Source: Kitasatospora sp. NBC_01287 (GTDB taxonomy: Bacteria > Actinomycetota > Actinomycetes > Streptomycetales > Streptomycetaceae). From it: a stretch of DNA of 64,000 bases. The number at the start of each line of letters is the position of its first letter. The stretch's first letter is position 1. Under the pieces are notes generated by a model. It ran no database searches, had not been told where the DNA came from, and saw only the letters and a list, made by a program, of their open reading frames with translations. The stretch covers positions 7,042,001-7,106,000 of the forward strand of contig NZ_JAPEPB010000001.1 of assembly GCF_026340565.1 (NCBI RefSeq), written 5' to 3'. The translations under genes were made by a program, and so were the position numbers. Below are positions 33,451-41,678 of this stretch, piece after piece.

Positions 33451-35051
33451 GCCCCGAGCAGACGCCGCCCTCGACCGGGCGGCCGGACCCTGAGCAGCCG
33501 CGGCCGACCGGTCGGCTGTACGGCGTCGGGCTGGGCCCAGGCGATCCGGAGCTGCTGACCCTGCGGGCGGCCCGCCTCATCGGCGCGGCCGACGTGGTGG
33601 CGTACCACAGCGCCCGGCACGGCCGGTCGATCGCGCGCGGCATCGCCGAGCCGTACCTGACGGGCGGGCAGATCGAGGAGAAGCTCGTCTACCCGATCAC
33701 CGTCGAGACCACCGACCACCCGGGCGGCTACCGGGGCGCGCTGGAGGAGTTCTACGAGCAGGCGGCCGCCCGGCTGGCCGCCCACCTGGACGCCGGGCGC
33801 GACGTGGTGGTGCTCGCCGAGGGCGACCCCTTCTTCTACGGCTCCTACCAGCACATGCACAAGCGCCTCGCGCACCGCTACCCGACCGAGGTGGTGCCGG
33901 GGGTGACCTCGATCAGCGCCGCCGCCGCCCGGCTGGGGGAGCCGCTGGTGGAGGCCGAGGAGGTGCTCACCGTCATCCCGGGCACGCTGCCCGAGGAGGA
34001 GCTGACCGCGCGGCTGGCCGCCACCGACTCGGCCGTGGTGATGAAGCTGGGCCGCACCTTCCCGACCGTGCGCCGCGCGCTGGAGCGCGCCGGCCGGCTG
34101 GCCGAGGCGCGGTACGTGGAGCGCGCCACCATGCCGGGCGAGCGGACCGCGCCGCTGGCGGAGGTGGACCCGGCGGAGGTGCCGTACTTCTCCGTCGCGG
34201 TGCTGCCGAGCCGGGTGGCCAGGGCCGCCGCCGAGTCGGCCGGGCAGTCGGCCGGGCAGTCGGCCGGGCAGGCGGACAGCGAGCCGGTGCGCGAGCCCGG
34301 TGAGGGCGCGGTCACCGTGGTCGGCCTCGGTCCGGCCGGCCCGCTCTGGCTGACCCCCGAGGCGCGCGGCGCGCTGGCCGCCGCCGACGACCTGGTCGGC
34401 TACACCACCTACCTGGACCGGGTCCCGGTCCGCCCCGGCCAGCTGCGGCACGGCTCGGACAACAAGGTCGAGGCCGAGCGGGCCGAGTTCGCGCTCGACC
34501 TGGCCCGGCGCGGGCGCCGGGTCGCGGTGGTCTCCTCCGGCGATCCCGGCGTCTTCGCGATGGCCACCGCCGTACTGGAGGCCGCCTGCGCCGACCCCTA
34601 CCGCGAGGTGCCGGTGCGGGTGGTGCCCGGGATGACCGCCGCGCACGCCGCCGCCTCCCGGGCCGGTGCGCCGCTGGGCCACGACTACGCCGTGGTCTCG
34701 CTCTCCGACCGGCTCAAGCCCTGGTCCGTGGTCGCCGAGCGGCTGCGCGCGGCGGCCGCCGCCGACCTGGTGCTCGCGCTCTACAACCCCGGCTCGCGCA
34801 GCCGCACCACCCAGGTCGGCCTGACCCGCGACCTGCTGCTCGAACACCGCGCGCCGGACACCCCCGTGGTGCTGGCCCGCGACGTGGGCGGCCCGACCGA
34901 GCGGGTCCGCACGGTGCGCCTCGCGGAGCTGGATCCGGCGGAGGTGGACATGCGGACCATCCTGCTGATCGGCTCCTCGCAGACCCAGGCGGTCGAGCGG
35001 GGCGACGGCACCGAGGTGGTCTGGACGCCGCGCCGGTACCCCGAGCGCTGA
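33447..35051 (+). CDS. cobIJ: Fused precorrin-2 C20- and precorrin-3B C17-methyltransferase CobIJ
   Basis: This 534-residue fusion of two SAM-dependent tetrapyrrole methylases starts with a CobI half (about 15-245), with GVGLGPGDPELLTLRA, EGDPFFYGSYQHM and VVPGVTSISAAA. A linker follows containing three SAGQ repeats. The CobJ half (about 285-530) has VVGLGPAGPLWLTPEA, SSGDPGVFAMA, ALYNPGSRSR and LARDVGGPTERV. The fused arrangement is common in actinobacteria and channels precorrin-2 towards precorrin-4, with CobG acting in between. The stop lies in a 15-bp repeat. Confidence 0.96.
   Translation: MSPEQTPPSTGRPDPEQPRPTGRLYGVGLGPGDPELLTLRAARLIGAADVVAYHSARHGRSIARGIAEPYLTGGQIEEKLVYPITVETTDHPGGYRGALEEFYEQAAARLAAHLDAGRDVVVLAEGDPFFYGSYQHMHKRLAHRYPTEVVPGVTSISAAAARLGEPLVEAEEVLTVIPGTLPEEELTARLAATDSAVVMKLGRTFPTVRRALERAGRLAEARYVERATMPGERTAPLAEVDPAEVPYFSVAVLPSRVARAAAESAGQSAGQSAGQADSEPVREPGEGAVTVVGLGPAGPLWLTPEARGALAAADDLVGYTTYLDRVPVRPGQLRHGSDNKVEAERAEFALDLARRGRRVAVVSSGDPGVFAMATAVLEAACADPYREVPVRVVPGMTAAHAAASRAGAPLGHDYAVVSLSDRLKPWSVVAERLRAAAAADLVLALYNPGSRSRTTQVGLTRDLLLEHRAPDTPVVLARDVGGPTERVRTVRLAELDPAEVDMRTILLIGSSQTQAVERGDGTEVVWTPRRYPER
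34236..34271. repeat. 12-bp tandem repeat in CobI-CobJ linker
   Basis: Three identical copies of tcggccgggcag encode SAGQ three times and set the linker length. Confidence 0.9.
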
Positions 35052-35100
35052 CGGGCCGAGCACTGACGGGCCGAGTGCTGACGGGCCGAGTGCTGACGGG
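35045..35100. repeat. 15-bp tandem repeat across cobIJ stop
   Basis: Three full copies and a partial of gtgctgacgggccga start before the TGA at 35049-35051 and run into the terminator. Confidence 0.85.
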
Positions 35101-35128
35101 GCCCCGCGGCTGCGGCGCGGGGCCCCGT
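35096..35128 (+). terminator. Hairpin after cobIJ
   Basis: Twelve-bp stem ACGGGGCCCCGC with GCGGGGCCCCGT; its first bases are the end of the tandem repeat. Confidence 0.7.
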
Positions 35129-35297
35129 CTCCACGTCGGCGTCAACCCAGGGTTTACCTGGGAGTTCAACCCAGCGCTGTACGCGGGCCGGTGGCGCGGC
35201 GCCTATCGTTCCTGACGATGCGACGGGCGCCGCCCCGTCGGGCCGCTCACGGGGGAGGCCCGACGGCGTGGCGCCGTCGCATCGTCCGGGGAGGGCG

Positions 35298-35343
35298 GGG
35301 CTCCGGTCGGCACGAAGCGAGCAGTGCGCGCCGACCGGAGCCC
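35298..35343 (-). terminator. Hairpin after SDR gene
   Basis: Fourteen-bp perfect stem GGGCTCCGGTCGGC with GCCGACCGGAGCCC and an 18-nt loop, 57 nt beyond the leftward stop. Confidence 0.65.
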
Positions 35344-35400
35344 GCCCGCCGGAGTTCGCTCGTCAGAGCCCGCCCGCCGGGCCGGCGCTCAGGCGGGGTC

Positions 35401-36342
35401 TCAGGCGGGGAAGGCCACTCCGGTCAACTGCTCCGAGGAGCGCCACAGCCCCGCCGCCATGGTCAGGTCGGTGGCCCGCCCGGGCACCCGGGCCACGGCC
35501 GGCAGGCCGGCCAGGCCGCCGATCCCGTCCGGCCCGTAGTAGCCGCCGCCCACCGCCGCCGGGCTGGTCGCGGCCACCAGCAGCGGCAGCGCCCCGCGCA
35601 CCGGGTCCTGGGCCGCGCCGGGCAGGGCCATCAGCAGCGCCCCCAGGTTGAACGCCCCCGGCGGCTTGTCCAGCGCGGGCCCGCCGGTCGCGATGCCGGT
35701 CCTGGTCCACCCGGGGTGCGCGGCGATGCTGCGCACGCCCCAGCCGTGCCGGGCGCTGAGCCGGTCCAGCTCCAGCGCGAACATCAGGTTGGCCAGCTTG
35801 GAGCGGGCATAGCTGTCCATCGGCCGGTAGTGGCGCTCGCTGTTGAGGTTCGCCAGGTCGAGCCGGGCCAGCCAGACGGAGCCGCTGGCCACGGTGACCA
35901 CCCGAGGGGCGCTCGCCGCCCGCAGCAGCGGCAGCAGGCGCCCGGTGAGGGCGAAGTGGCCCAGGTGGTTGGTGCCGAACTGCAGCTCGAAGCCGTCCTT
36001 GGTGGTGTGCCGGGTCGGCACCGCCATCACCCCGGCGTTGTTCACCAGCAGGTCGACGGGCCGGCCGCGCTCGTGCAGCGCGTCGGCGAAGGAGGCCACC
36101 GAGTCCAGGCTGGCCAGGTCCAGGGCCGCCGCGCCGACCCGGACGTCCGGACCGGCGGCGGCCCGGATCAGCGCGGTGGCCCGCTCACCCTTGGCCTCGT
36201 CGCGGACCGCCAGCACCACCTCCGCGCCCGCCAGCGCCAGCCGCCGCGCGGTCTCGAACCCGATCCCGCTGTTCGCCCCGGTCACCACGGCCAGCCGCCC
36301 GCGCTGGTCGGGCACCGCGATGTCCTTGATCCGACGGGCCAT
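35401..36342 (-). CDS. Short-chain dehydrogenase/reductase
   Basis: This 313-residue Rossmann-fold oxidoreductase has cofactor motif VVTGANSGIGFETARRL, LVNNAGVM, catalytic Ser-Tyr-Lys set (VASGSVW and MDSYARSKLANLMF), and HPGWTRTGI. Length and motifs match retinol-dehydrogenase/WWOX-like SDRs common in actinomycetes. Arg after the Gly motif region hints at NADP(H). GAGGAG six nt before ATG 36342. It sits inside the cobalamin region but has no known role there. Confidence 0.92.
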   Translation of the reverse strand: MARRIKDIAVPDQRGRLAVVTGANSGIGFETARRLALAGAEVVLAVRDEAKGERATALIRAAAGPDVRVGAAALDLASLDSVASFADALHERGRPVDLLVNNAGVMAVPTRHTTKDGFELQFGTNHLGHFALTGRLLPLLRAASAPRVVTVASGSVWLARLDLANLNSERHYRPMDSYARSKLANLMFALELDRLSARHGWGVRSIAAHPGWTRTGIATGGPALDKPPGAFNLGALLMALPGAAQDPVRGALPLLVAATSPAAVGGGYYGPDGIGGLAGLPAVARVPGRATDLTMAAGLWRSSEQLTGVAFPA

Positions 36343-36394
36343 CACCGGCTCCTCTCGACTCTCCTCGCACTGGCACTTCGCGCCGCGCACCCGC

Positions 36395-37189
36395 TCAGGT
36401 TGACCACTCCGGGTGCTGCTCGCCCCCAGGTCCGATTGAGCTGACGTTACCCGGGTCCAGGCCCAACTCACCTACTACTCCCGCGACATCGGGCACTTCC
36501 GGTACTCCGGCGGGCAGCTCGGGGCGCCGCACGATCAGCACCGGCAGCCCCAGCTCGCGGGCGACCGCCAGCTTCGGCGCGGTGGCCGCGCCGCCGCTGT
36601 CCTTGGTCACCAGCACGTCGATCCGGTGCTCACGGAAGACCGCCCGCTCGCCGTCCAGCCGGAAGGGGCCGCGCGCCAGCAGCACCGTGAGGTCCGGCGG
36701 CAGCGGCGGGTCCGGCTGCTCCACCGAGCGGGCCACCAGGTGCACGCCGGCCACCGCCGCGAAGGCGGCCAGGCCCAGCCGTCCGGTGGTGAGCAGCGCC
36801 CGCCGCCCCAGGCCCGGCAGCGCGGCGGCGGCCTGCTCCAGCGAGTCGACCGGGTGCCAGCGGTCACCCGCAACCGGGACCCAGCTGGGCCGACGCAGGG
36901 CGAGCAGGGGAACATGGACGGCGGCGGCCGCCTCGGCCGCGTTGCGGCTGATCACCCGGGCGAAGGGATGCGTGGCGTCGATGAGGGTCTGCACCTGGTG
37001 CTCGCGCAGCCAGTGGGCCAGCCCCGCCGGGCCGCCGAAGCCGCCCACCCGCACCTCGCCCACCGGCAGCCGAGGGGCGCTCACCCGCCCCGCCAGCGAG
37101 CTGGTCACCCGCAGCCCGGGCAGCGGCGCCAGTGCCGCCGCCAACTGCCGGGCCTCGGTGGTGCCGCCCAGGATCAGGATGTGCCGCAC
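36395..37189 (-). CDS. cobK: Precorrin-6A reductase CobK
   Basis: This 264-residue NADPH-dependent reductase of the contracted macrocycle has ILILGGTTEARQLAAAL, TSSLAGRV, VGGFGGPAGL, ATHPFARVISRNA and the C-terminal DSGGAATAPKLAVARELGLP and VIVRRPELP. All are characteristic of CobK/CbiJ. It is divergent from cbiD with only 23 nt between the start codons, so the two promoters must overlap or be leaderless. Confidence 0.95.
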   Translation of the reverse strand: MRHILILGGTTEARQLAAALAPLPGLRVTSSLAGRVSAPRLPVGEVRVGGFGGPAGLAHWLREHQVQTLIDATHPFARVISRNAAEAAAAVHVPLLALRRPSWVPVAGDRWHPVDSLEQAAAALPGLGRRALLTTGRLGLAAFAAVAGVHLVARSVEQPDPPLPPDLTVLLARGPFRLDGERAVFREHRIDVLVTKDSGGAATAPKLAVARELGLPVLIVRRPELPAGVPEVPDVAGVVGELGLDPGNVSSIGPGGEQHPEWST

Positions 37190-37212
37190 GAGTGTCCCCT
37201 CCGGAGTGATGA

Positions 37213-38358
37213 ATGTCTGAGGCTACCGGCGGCCGTGCCGGCCAGTTGTCCAGCAGCGGCCTGCGCCCCGGCTGGACGACCGGCGCCTGCGCCACCGCCG
37301 CCACCACCGCCGCCTACACGGCGCTGCTCACCGGCGAGTTCCCCGACCCGGTGACGATCACCCTGCCCAAGGGCCGGCAGCCCGCCTTCGCGCTGGCCGG
37401 CGAGGCGTTGGCCGGCGAGGAGTTGGCGGCGGGGCGGTCCGCGATGGCCGCCGTGGTCAAGGACGCGGGCGACGATCCGGACGTCACCCACGGCGCGGTG
37501 GTCCGCGCCACCGTGCGGCTCGGCGCGCCCGGCGCGGGCGTGGTCTTCCGGGCCGGTCCGGGCGTCGGCACGGTGACCAAGCCGGGCCTGCCGCTGGCGG
37601 TCGGCGAGCCCGCGATCAACCCGGTGCCCCGGCAGCTGATGCGCGAGGCGGTGGCGAAGGTGGCGGCCGCGCACGGCGGCAGCGGTGACGTCGAGATCGA
37701 GATCTCCATCGACAACGGCGCCGAGATCGCCCGCAGCACCTGGAACCCGCGGCTGGGCATCCTCGGTGGGCTCTCGGTGCTCGGCACCACCGGCGTCGTG
37801 GTCCCCTACTCCTGCTCGGCCTGGATCGACTCCATCCGGCGCGGCATCGACGTGGCCCGCGCCGCCGGCCGTACCCACGTGGCGGGCTGCACCGGCTCCA
37901 CCTCCGAGCGGGTCGCGACCGCCGAGTACGGCCTGCCCGAGGACGCCCTGCTCGACATGGGCGACTTCGCCGGTGCCGTCCTCAAGTACCTGCGTCGCCA
38001 CCCGGTACCCCGGCTGACCATCGCGGGCGGCTTCGCCAAGCTCTCCAAGCTGGCCGCCGGCCACCTCGACCTGCACTCCGCCCGCTCCCAGGTCGACAAG
38101 GGCTACCTGGCCGACCTGGCCCGCACCGGCGGCGCCGGCCCCGAACTGGTGGCGGCGGTCGCGGCCGCCAACACCGGCCTGGAGGCCGTGCAGCGCTGCG
38201 CCGCCGCCGGCGTCCCCCTGGGCACCCTGGTCGCCGAGGCCGCCCGGGCCACCGCCCTGGGCGTCCTGCGCGAGGCGCCCATCGCGGTCGACGTGATCTG
38301 CATCGACCGCGCGGGCACGATCGTGGGTCGCTGCGAGCCGGCGGCCAACCGGCCCTGA
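37213..38358 (+). CDS. cbiD: CbiD-type precorrin-5B C1-methyltransferase
   Basis: This 381-residue enzyme methylates C1 of the corrin ring. It has GWTTGACATAATTAAY near the N-terminus, VKDAGDDPDVTHGAV, GVGTVTKPGLPLAVGEPAIN, and HVAGCTGSTSERVA. The family belongs to the oxygen-independent pathway, where it replaces CobF; its presence beside CobG and CobN gives a hybrid pathway. The first unit of a 15-bp repeat contains its stop. Confidence 0.95.
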   Translation: MSEATGGRAGQLSSSGLRPGWTTGACATAATTAAYTALLTGEFPDPVTITLPKGRQPAFALAGEALAGEELAAGRSAMAAVVKDAGDDPDVTHGAVVRATVRLGAPGAGVVFRAGPGVGTVTKPGLPLAVGEPAINPVPRQLMREAVAKVAAAHGGSGDVEIEISIDNGAEIARSTWNPRLGILGGLSVLGTTGVVVPYSCSAWIDSIRRGIDVARAAGRTHVAGCTGSTSERVATAEYGLPEDALLDMGDFAGAVLKYLRRHPVPRLTIAGGFAKLSKLAAGHLDLHSARSQVDKGYLADLARTGGAGPELVAAVAAANTGLEAVQRCAAAGVPLGTLVAEAARATALGVLREAPIAVDVICIDRAGTIVGRCEPAANRP

Positions 38359-38423
38359 ACCGGCCGGCCCTGGACAGGCCGGGCCTGAGCCGGCCGGCCC
38401 TGAACCAACCGGGCCTGAACCGG
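38351..38423. repeat. 15-bp tandem repeat across cbiD stop
   Basis: Nearly five copies of ggccctgaaccggcc and variants; the cbiD TGA (38356-38358) is in copy one. Confidence 0.85.
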
Positions 38424-38462
38424 ATGCCGTAGCGGCACGCCCCGGGTGGGCGTGCCGCGCCG

Positions 38463-39218
38463 CTACGGCAGTTGGCACTCCCGGTCGCGCTCCGCCGAGT
38501 ACAGGTGGCTGTCGGGGAACTGCTCGGCGCCCAGTGTGCGCCCGACCAGGATCACCGCCGTGCGCACCACGCCCGCCGCCTTGACCTGCTCGGCGATGTC
38601 GGCCAGCGTCCCGCGCAGCACCAGCTCGTCGGGGCGGCTGGCCATCGCGACCACGGCCGCCGGGCAGTCGGCGCCGTAGTGCGGCAGCAGCTCGGCGACG
38701 ATCCGGTCGGCGTAGCGGGCGCCCAGGTGCAGCACCAGCAGGGCGCCGCTGCGGCCCAGGGTGGCCAGGTCCTCGCCCGCCGGCATCGGGGTGGCCTGCT
38801 CGGCGATCCGGGTCAGGATCACCGTCTGGCCCACGGTCGGGACGGTCAGCTCCCGCTTCAGCGCGGCGGCCGCCGCGGCGAACGCGGGGACGCCCGGGAC
38901 CACCTCGTACGGCACGCCCGCCGCGTCCAGGCGCCGCATCTGCTCGGCCACCGCGCTGAAGACCGACGGGTCACCGGAGTGCAGCCGGGCCACGTCCTGT
39001 CCGGCCTCGTGGGCGGCGATGAGCTCGGCGGTGATCTGGTCCAGGTTCAGCCGCGCGGTGTCCACCAGCCGCGCGTCCGGCGGGCATTCGGCCAGCAACT
39101 CCACCGGAACCAGGCTGCCCGCGTAGAGGCAGACCCCGCAGCGCGCCAGGGTCCGCGCGCCGCGCACCGTGATCAGGTCGGCGGCGCCGGGGCCGGCACC
39201 GATGAAGTAGACGGTCAC
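38463..39218 (-). CDS. cobM: Precorrin-4 C11-methyltransferase CobM
   Basis: This 251-residue SAM-dependent tetrapyrrole methylase has VYFIGAGPGAADLITVRG, CLYAGSLVP, RLHSGDPSVFSAVAEQM, PYEVVPGVPAFAAAAA and LVGRTLG, all typical of CobM/CbiF. GTG 39218 overlaps the cobL stop by 4 nt (GTGA), so the pair is translationally coupled. Confidence 0.96.
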   Translation of the reverse strand: MTVYFIGAGPGAADLITVRGARTLARCGVCLYAGSLVPVELLAECPPDARLVDTARLNLDQITAELIAAHEAGQDVARLHSGDPSVFSAVAEQMRRLDAAGVPYEVVPGVPAFAAAAAALKRELTVPTVGQTVILTRIAEQATPMPAGEDLATLGRSGALLVLHLGARYADRIVAELLPHYGADCPAAVVAMASRPDELVLRGTLADIAEQVKAAGVVRTAVILVGRTLGAEQFPDSHLYSAERDRECQLP

Positions 39219-40474
39219 AGTGCTTCTCCTGCTTCGGATCCTGCTTCGGACTTGACCACGGACCACTGCGTCACCGGCATCGCCTGCCGCCACCCGGTGA
39301 AGCCGCCGACCGGCACCGCGTGCGCCACGGCCAGCCGCAGCAGCTCGCCGCCGTGCCGGCGGTACCACTGGGTGAGCAGCGCCTCCGACTCCAGCGTCAC
39401 GGTGTTGGCGACCAGTCGGCCGCCGGTCGGCAGCGCCGCCCAGCAGGCCTCCAGCAGGCCGGGGGCGGTGAGTCCGCCGCCGATGAACACCACGTCAGGC
39501 ATGGGCAGTTGGGCCAGCGCGGCGGGGGCCGCGCCGGTTGCCACCCGCAGTCGGGGCACCCCGAGCGCGGCCGCGTTGCGCTCGATCCGCGCGGCCCGCA
39601 CCGGATCCCGCTCGACACTGACGGCCTGGCAGCTCCGGTGCGCGCGCAGCCACTCGATCGCGATGCTGCCCGAGCCGCCGCCCACGTCCCAGAGCAGCTC
39701 GCCGGGCGCGGGCGCGAGCGCGGCCAGTGTCGCCGCGCGGACATGACGCTTCGTCAGCTGCCCGTCGCTCTCGTACAGTTCGTCGGCCAGGCCGGGCACC
39801 AGGGCGGGGCGCGGGGCATCCGGCTCGGCCCGGCAGGTCACGGCGACGAGGTTCAGCGGGTCGCCGGGCGGCCGGGACCAGTCCTTCGCCACCCCGCTCG
39901 CGCCCACCAGCTCGTCCGGTCCGCCCAGTTGCTCCAGCACTCGCAGCCCGCTCGGCCCGAACCCGCGCTCGACCAGCAGTCGGGCGACCAAGGCCGGCGT
40001 CGAGGCGTCCGCGCTGAGCACCAGCAGGTGCCGCCCCTCGAAGAGCGCTCCGGCCAGCGTCGCGGGGTCCCGCCCGACCAGGCTGACCACCGCCGTCTCC
40101 TCCACCGCCCAGCCCAGGCGCGCGCAGGCGTGGGAGACCGAGGAGGGGTGCGGCAGCACCCGCAGCCGCTCGGCGCCCAGCTCCTCGGTGAGGGTGCGGC
40201 CGATCCCGTAGAACATCGGGTCCCCGCTGGCCAGCACCGCGACGCTCCGGCCGGCGAGCGAGGCGAAGAGCCCCGGCACGGCGGGCCGCAGCGGCGAGGG
40301 CCAGGCGAGGCGCTCGCCCGTCACCTCGTCGGGCAGCAGCGCCAGTTGCCGGGGGCCGCCGACCACCGTGTCGGCCGTGCGCAGCGCCGTCCTGGCCGCC
40401 GCCGGGAGCCCGTCCCAGCCGTCCGCGCCGATCCCGACCACCGTCACCGGTGGTGTCGACATGGGGACGCTCAA
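39215..40474 (-). CDS. cobL: Precorrin-6Y C5,15-methyltransferase (decarboxylating) CobL
   Basis: This 419-residue bifunctional enzyme has an N-terminal CbiE-like methylase (about 5-205; VTVVGIGADGWDGL, LASGDPMFYGIG, SLVGRD). A CbiT-like C-terminal domain (about 225-410; TKRHVRAATLAAL, LLWDVGGGSGSIAIEWLR, VFIGGGLTAPGLLE) methylates C15 and decarboxylates. TTG 40474 is chosen because GGAGGAG lies 6 nt upstream; the next start, ATG 40462, would put that site 18 nt away. It leads the cobL-cobM unit. Confidence 0.95.
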   Translation of the reverse strand: MSVPMSTPPVTVVGIGADGWDGLPAAARTALRTADTVVGGPRQLALLPDEVTGERLAWPSPLRPAVPGLFASLAGRSVAVLASGDPMFYGIGRTLTEELGAERLRVLPHPSSVSHACARLGWAVEETAVVSLVGRDPATLAGALFEGRHLLVLSADASTPALVARLLVERGFGPSGLRVLEQLGGPDELVGASGVAKDWSRPPGDPLNLVAVTCRAEPDAPRPALVPGLADELYESDGQLTKRHVRAATLAALAPAPGELLWDVGGGSGSIAIEWLRAHRSCQAVSVERDPVRAARIERNAAALGVPRLRVATGAAPAALAQLPMPDVVFIGGGLTAPGLLEACWAALPTGGRLVANTVTLESEALLTQWYRRHGGELLRLAVAHAVPVGGFTGWRQAMPVTQWSVVKSEAGSEAGEAL

Positions 40475-40618
40475 CGGGGTCTCCTCCCAGCTCCGGACAG
40501 GTGCACCGGGGCAGCCTACCGGGCGGTCACCGGGGCGCCCGGGGTGGTGGGTAGGCTGGCGGACATGCCGACGAGTGCTGTTCTGCCACCTCCCGCCGCC
40601 TGAGCGGGCGGCGAAGCG

Positions 40619-40703
40619 ACCGAAGACCTGAGCCCGGGGTGCGACCCCAGGGCGGTCGGTGCTGCCCGCGGACGGGATCACGCGACCAGTTCACGTCTTC
40701 GGT
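40619..40703 (+). ncRNA. Candidate structured leader RNA (three-way junction) before EamA gene
   Basis: ACCGAAGAC (40619-40627) pairs perfectly with GTCTTCGGT (40695-40703), which directly precedes the ribosome site GGGAG. Inside lie one hairpin, GCCCGGGGT-gcg-ACCCCAGGGC (40632-40653), and a second, GGTCG/CGACC (40654-40687), with an inner CCCG/CGGG. Such a closed junction next to the start suggests a cis-regulatory RNA. It matches no riboswitch class I can recall. Confidence 0.5.
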
Positions 40704-40715
40704 GGGAGAACACCC

Positions 40716-41678
40716 GTGTCCGCAAGTCCATCCACCCTGCCCGCCGGGCGGGGTCTGCTCTACCTGCTGCTCTCGGCCGCCTCCTGGGGCACCGCCGGTG
40801 CCGGGGCCGCGCTGCTCTACGGTCCCAGCGGCCTCGGCCCGGTGGCGCTCACCTTCTGGCGCTCGGCCGGCGGCGCCGCGCTGCTGCTGCTCCTGCGGCT
40901 GGTGCGACGCCGACCGGGCGGGCCGGTGCGGCCGCTCGACCTCGCCGTCAACGGCATCGGCCTGACGCTCTTCCAGATCGCCTACTTCGAGGCCGTGCAC
41001 GGCACGGGCCTGGCCGTCGCCACCGTGGTCACGCTCGGCGCCGCCCCCGTGCTGGTGGCCCTCGGCGCCGGGCCGCTGCTGCGCGAACGCCTCGGCGGCG
41101 CCGGCCTCATCGCGGTGCTCGGGGCGCTGGGCGGCCTCGCGGTGCTGATCCTGGGCGGCTCCGCCGGTGCGCCGGTGCGCGCCGGGGGTGTGCTCTGGGC
41201 GCTGCTCTCGGCGGCGGGCTACGCCTGCATCACCCTCTACGGGCGCCTCATCGCCGCCCGCCCCGGCCCGCGCGCCGACGCGCTGACCACCACCCTGCAC
41301 TCCTTCCTGATCTGCGCGCTGCTGCTGCTCCCGTTCGGGCTCGCCGAGGGCCTGTGGCCGAGCCCGCAGGGCCTGGGGCGGACGGCGGCGGTGCTGCTCT
41401 ACCTGGCGGCCGTGCCCACCGCCATCGGCTACGCGCTCTACTTCACCGGCGTCACCGCGGTGCGCGCCACCACCGTCGCGGTGACCGCGCTGGTCGAGCC
41501 GGTCAGCGCCACCGTGCTGGCCCTGACCCTGTTCGGTGAGCGGTTGGCCCCGGCCACGCTGGTCGGCGCGGCGCTGCTGCTGGTCTCGGTCACCGTCCTG
41601 GCGGTGGCCGAGACCCGGCAGGCCGTCGCCGTCAGAGCGCGACGATCCCCTCGCCGCCCATGCCGTCCGGCACGGTGA
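40716..41678 (+). CDS. EamA-family (DMT superfamily) transporter
   Basis: This 320-residue protein has ten predicted spans in two repeated EamA halves: first half GLLYLLLSAASWGTAGAG to VLILGGSAG, second GVLWALLSAAGYACITLYG to VLAVAE. It probably exports a metabolite, by family role. GTG 40716 has GGGAG seven nt upstream, directly after the structured leader. Its last 47 nt overlap the end of the convergent lactonase-like gene. Substrate unknown. Confidence 0.9.
   Translation: MSASPSTLPAGRGLLYLLLSAASWGTAGAGAALLYGPSGLGPVALTFWRSAGGAALLLLLRLVRRRPGGPVRPLDLAVNGIGLTLFQIAYFEAVHGTGLAVATVVTLGAAPVLVALGAGPLLRERLGGAGLIAVLGALGGLAVLILGGSAGAPVRAGGVLWALLSAAGYACITLYGRLIAARPGPRADALTTTLHSFLICALLLLPFGLAEGLWPSPQGLGRTAAVLLYLAAVPTAIGYALYFTGVTAVRATTVAVTALVEPVSATVLALTLFGERLAPATLVGAALLLVSVTVLAVAETRQAVAVRARRSPRRPCRPAR

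Larger units (their letters stand above)
35052..35400. other. Convergent intergenic region
   Basis: This 349-nt space between the cobIJ and SDR stops holds the repeat above, two or three hairpins and an unexplained palindrome CCCAGGgtttaCCTGGG at 35146-35162. A 14-bp direct repeat (agcccgcccgccgg) lies near 35338 and 35367. No gene is supported. Confidence 0.6.

Noticed and set aside
35191..36444. 417-codon plus-strand frame across the SDR gene
   Set aside because: Antisense shadow of the SDR; its start lies in a hairpin-rich convergent spacer.
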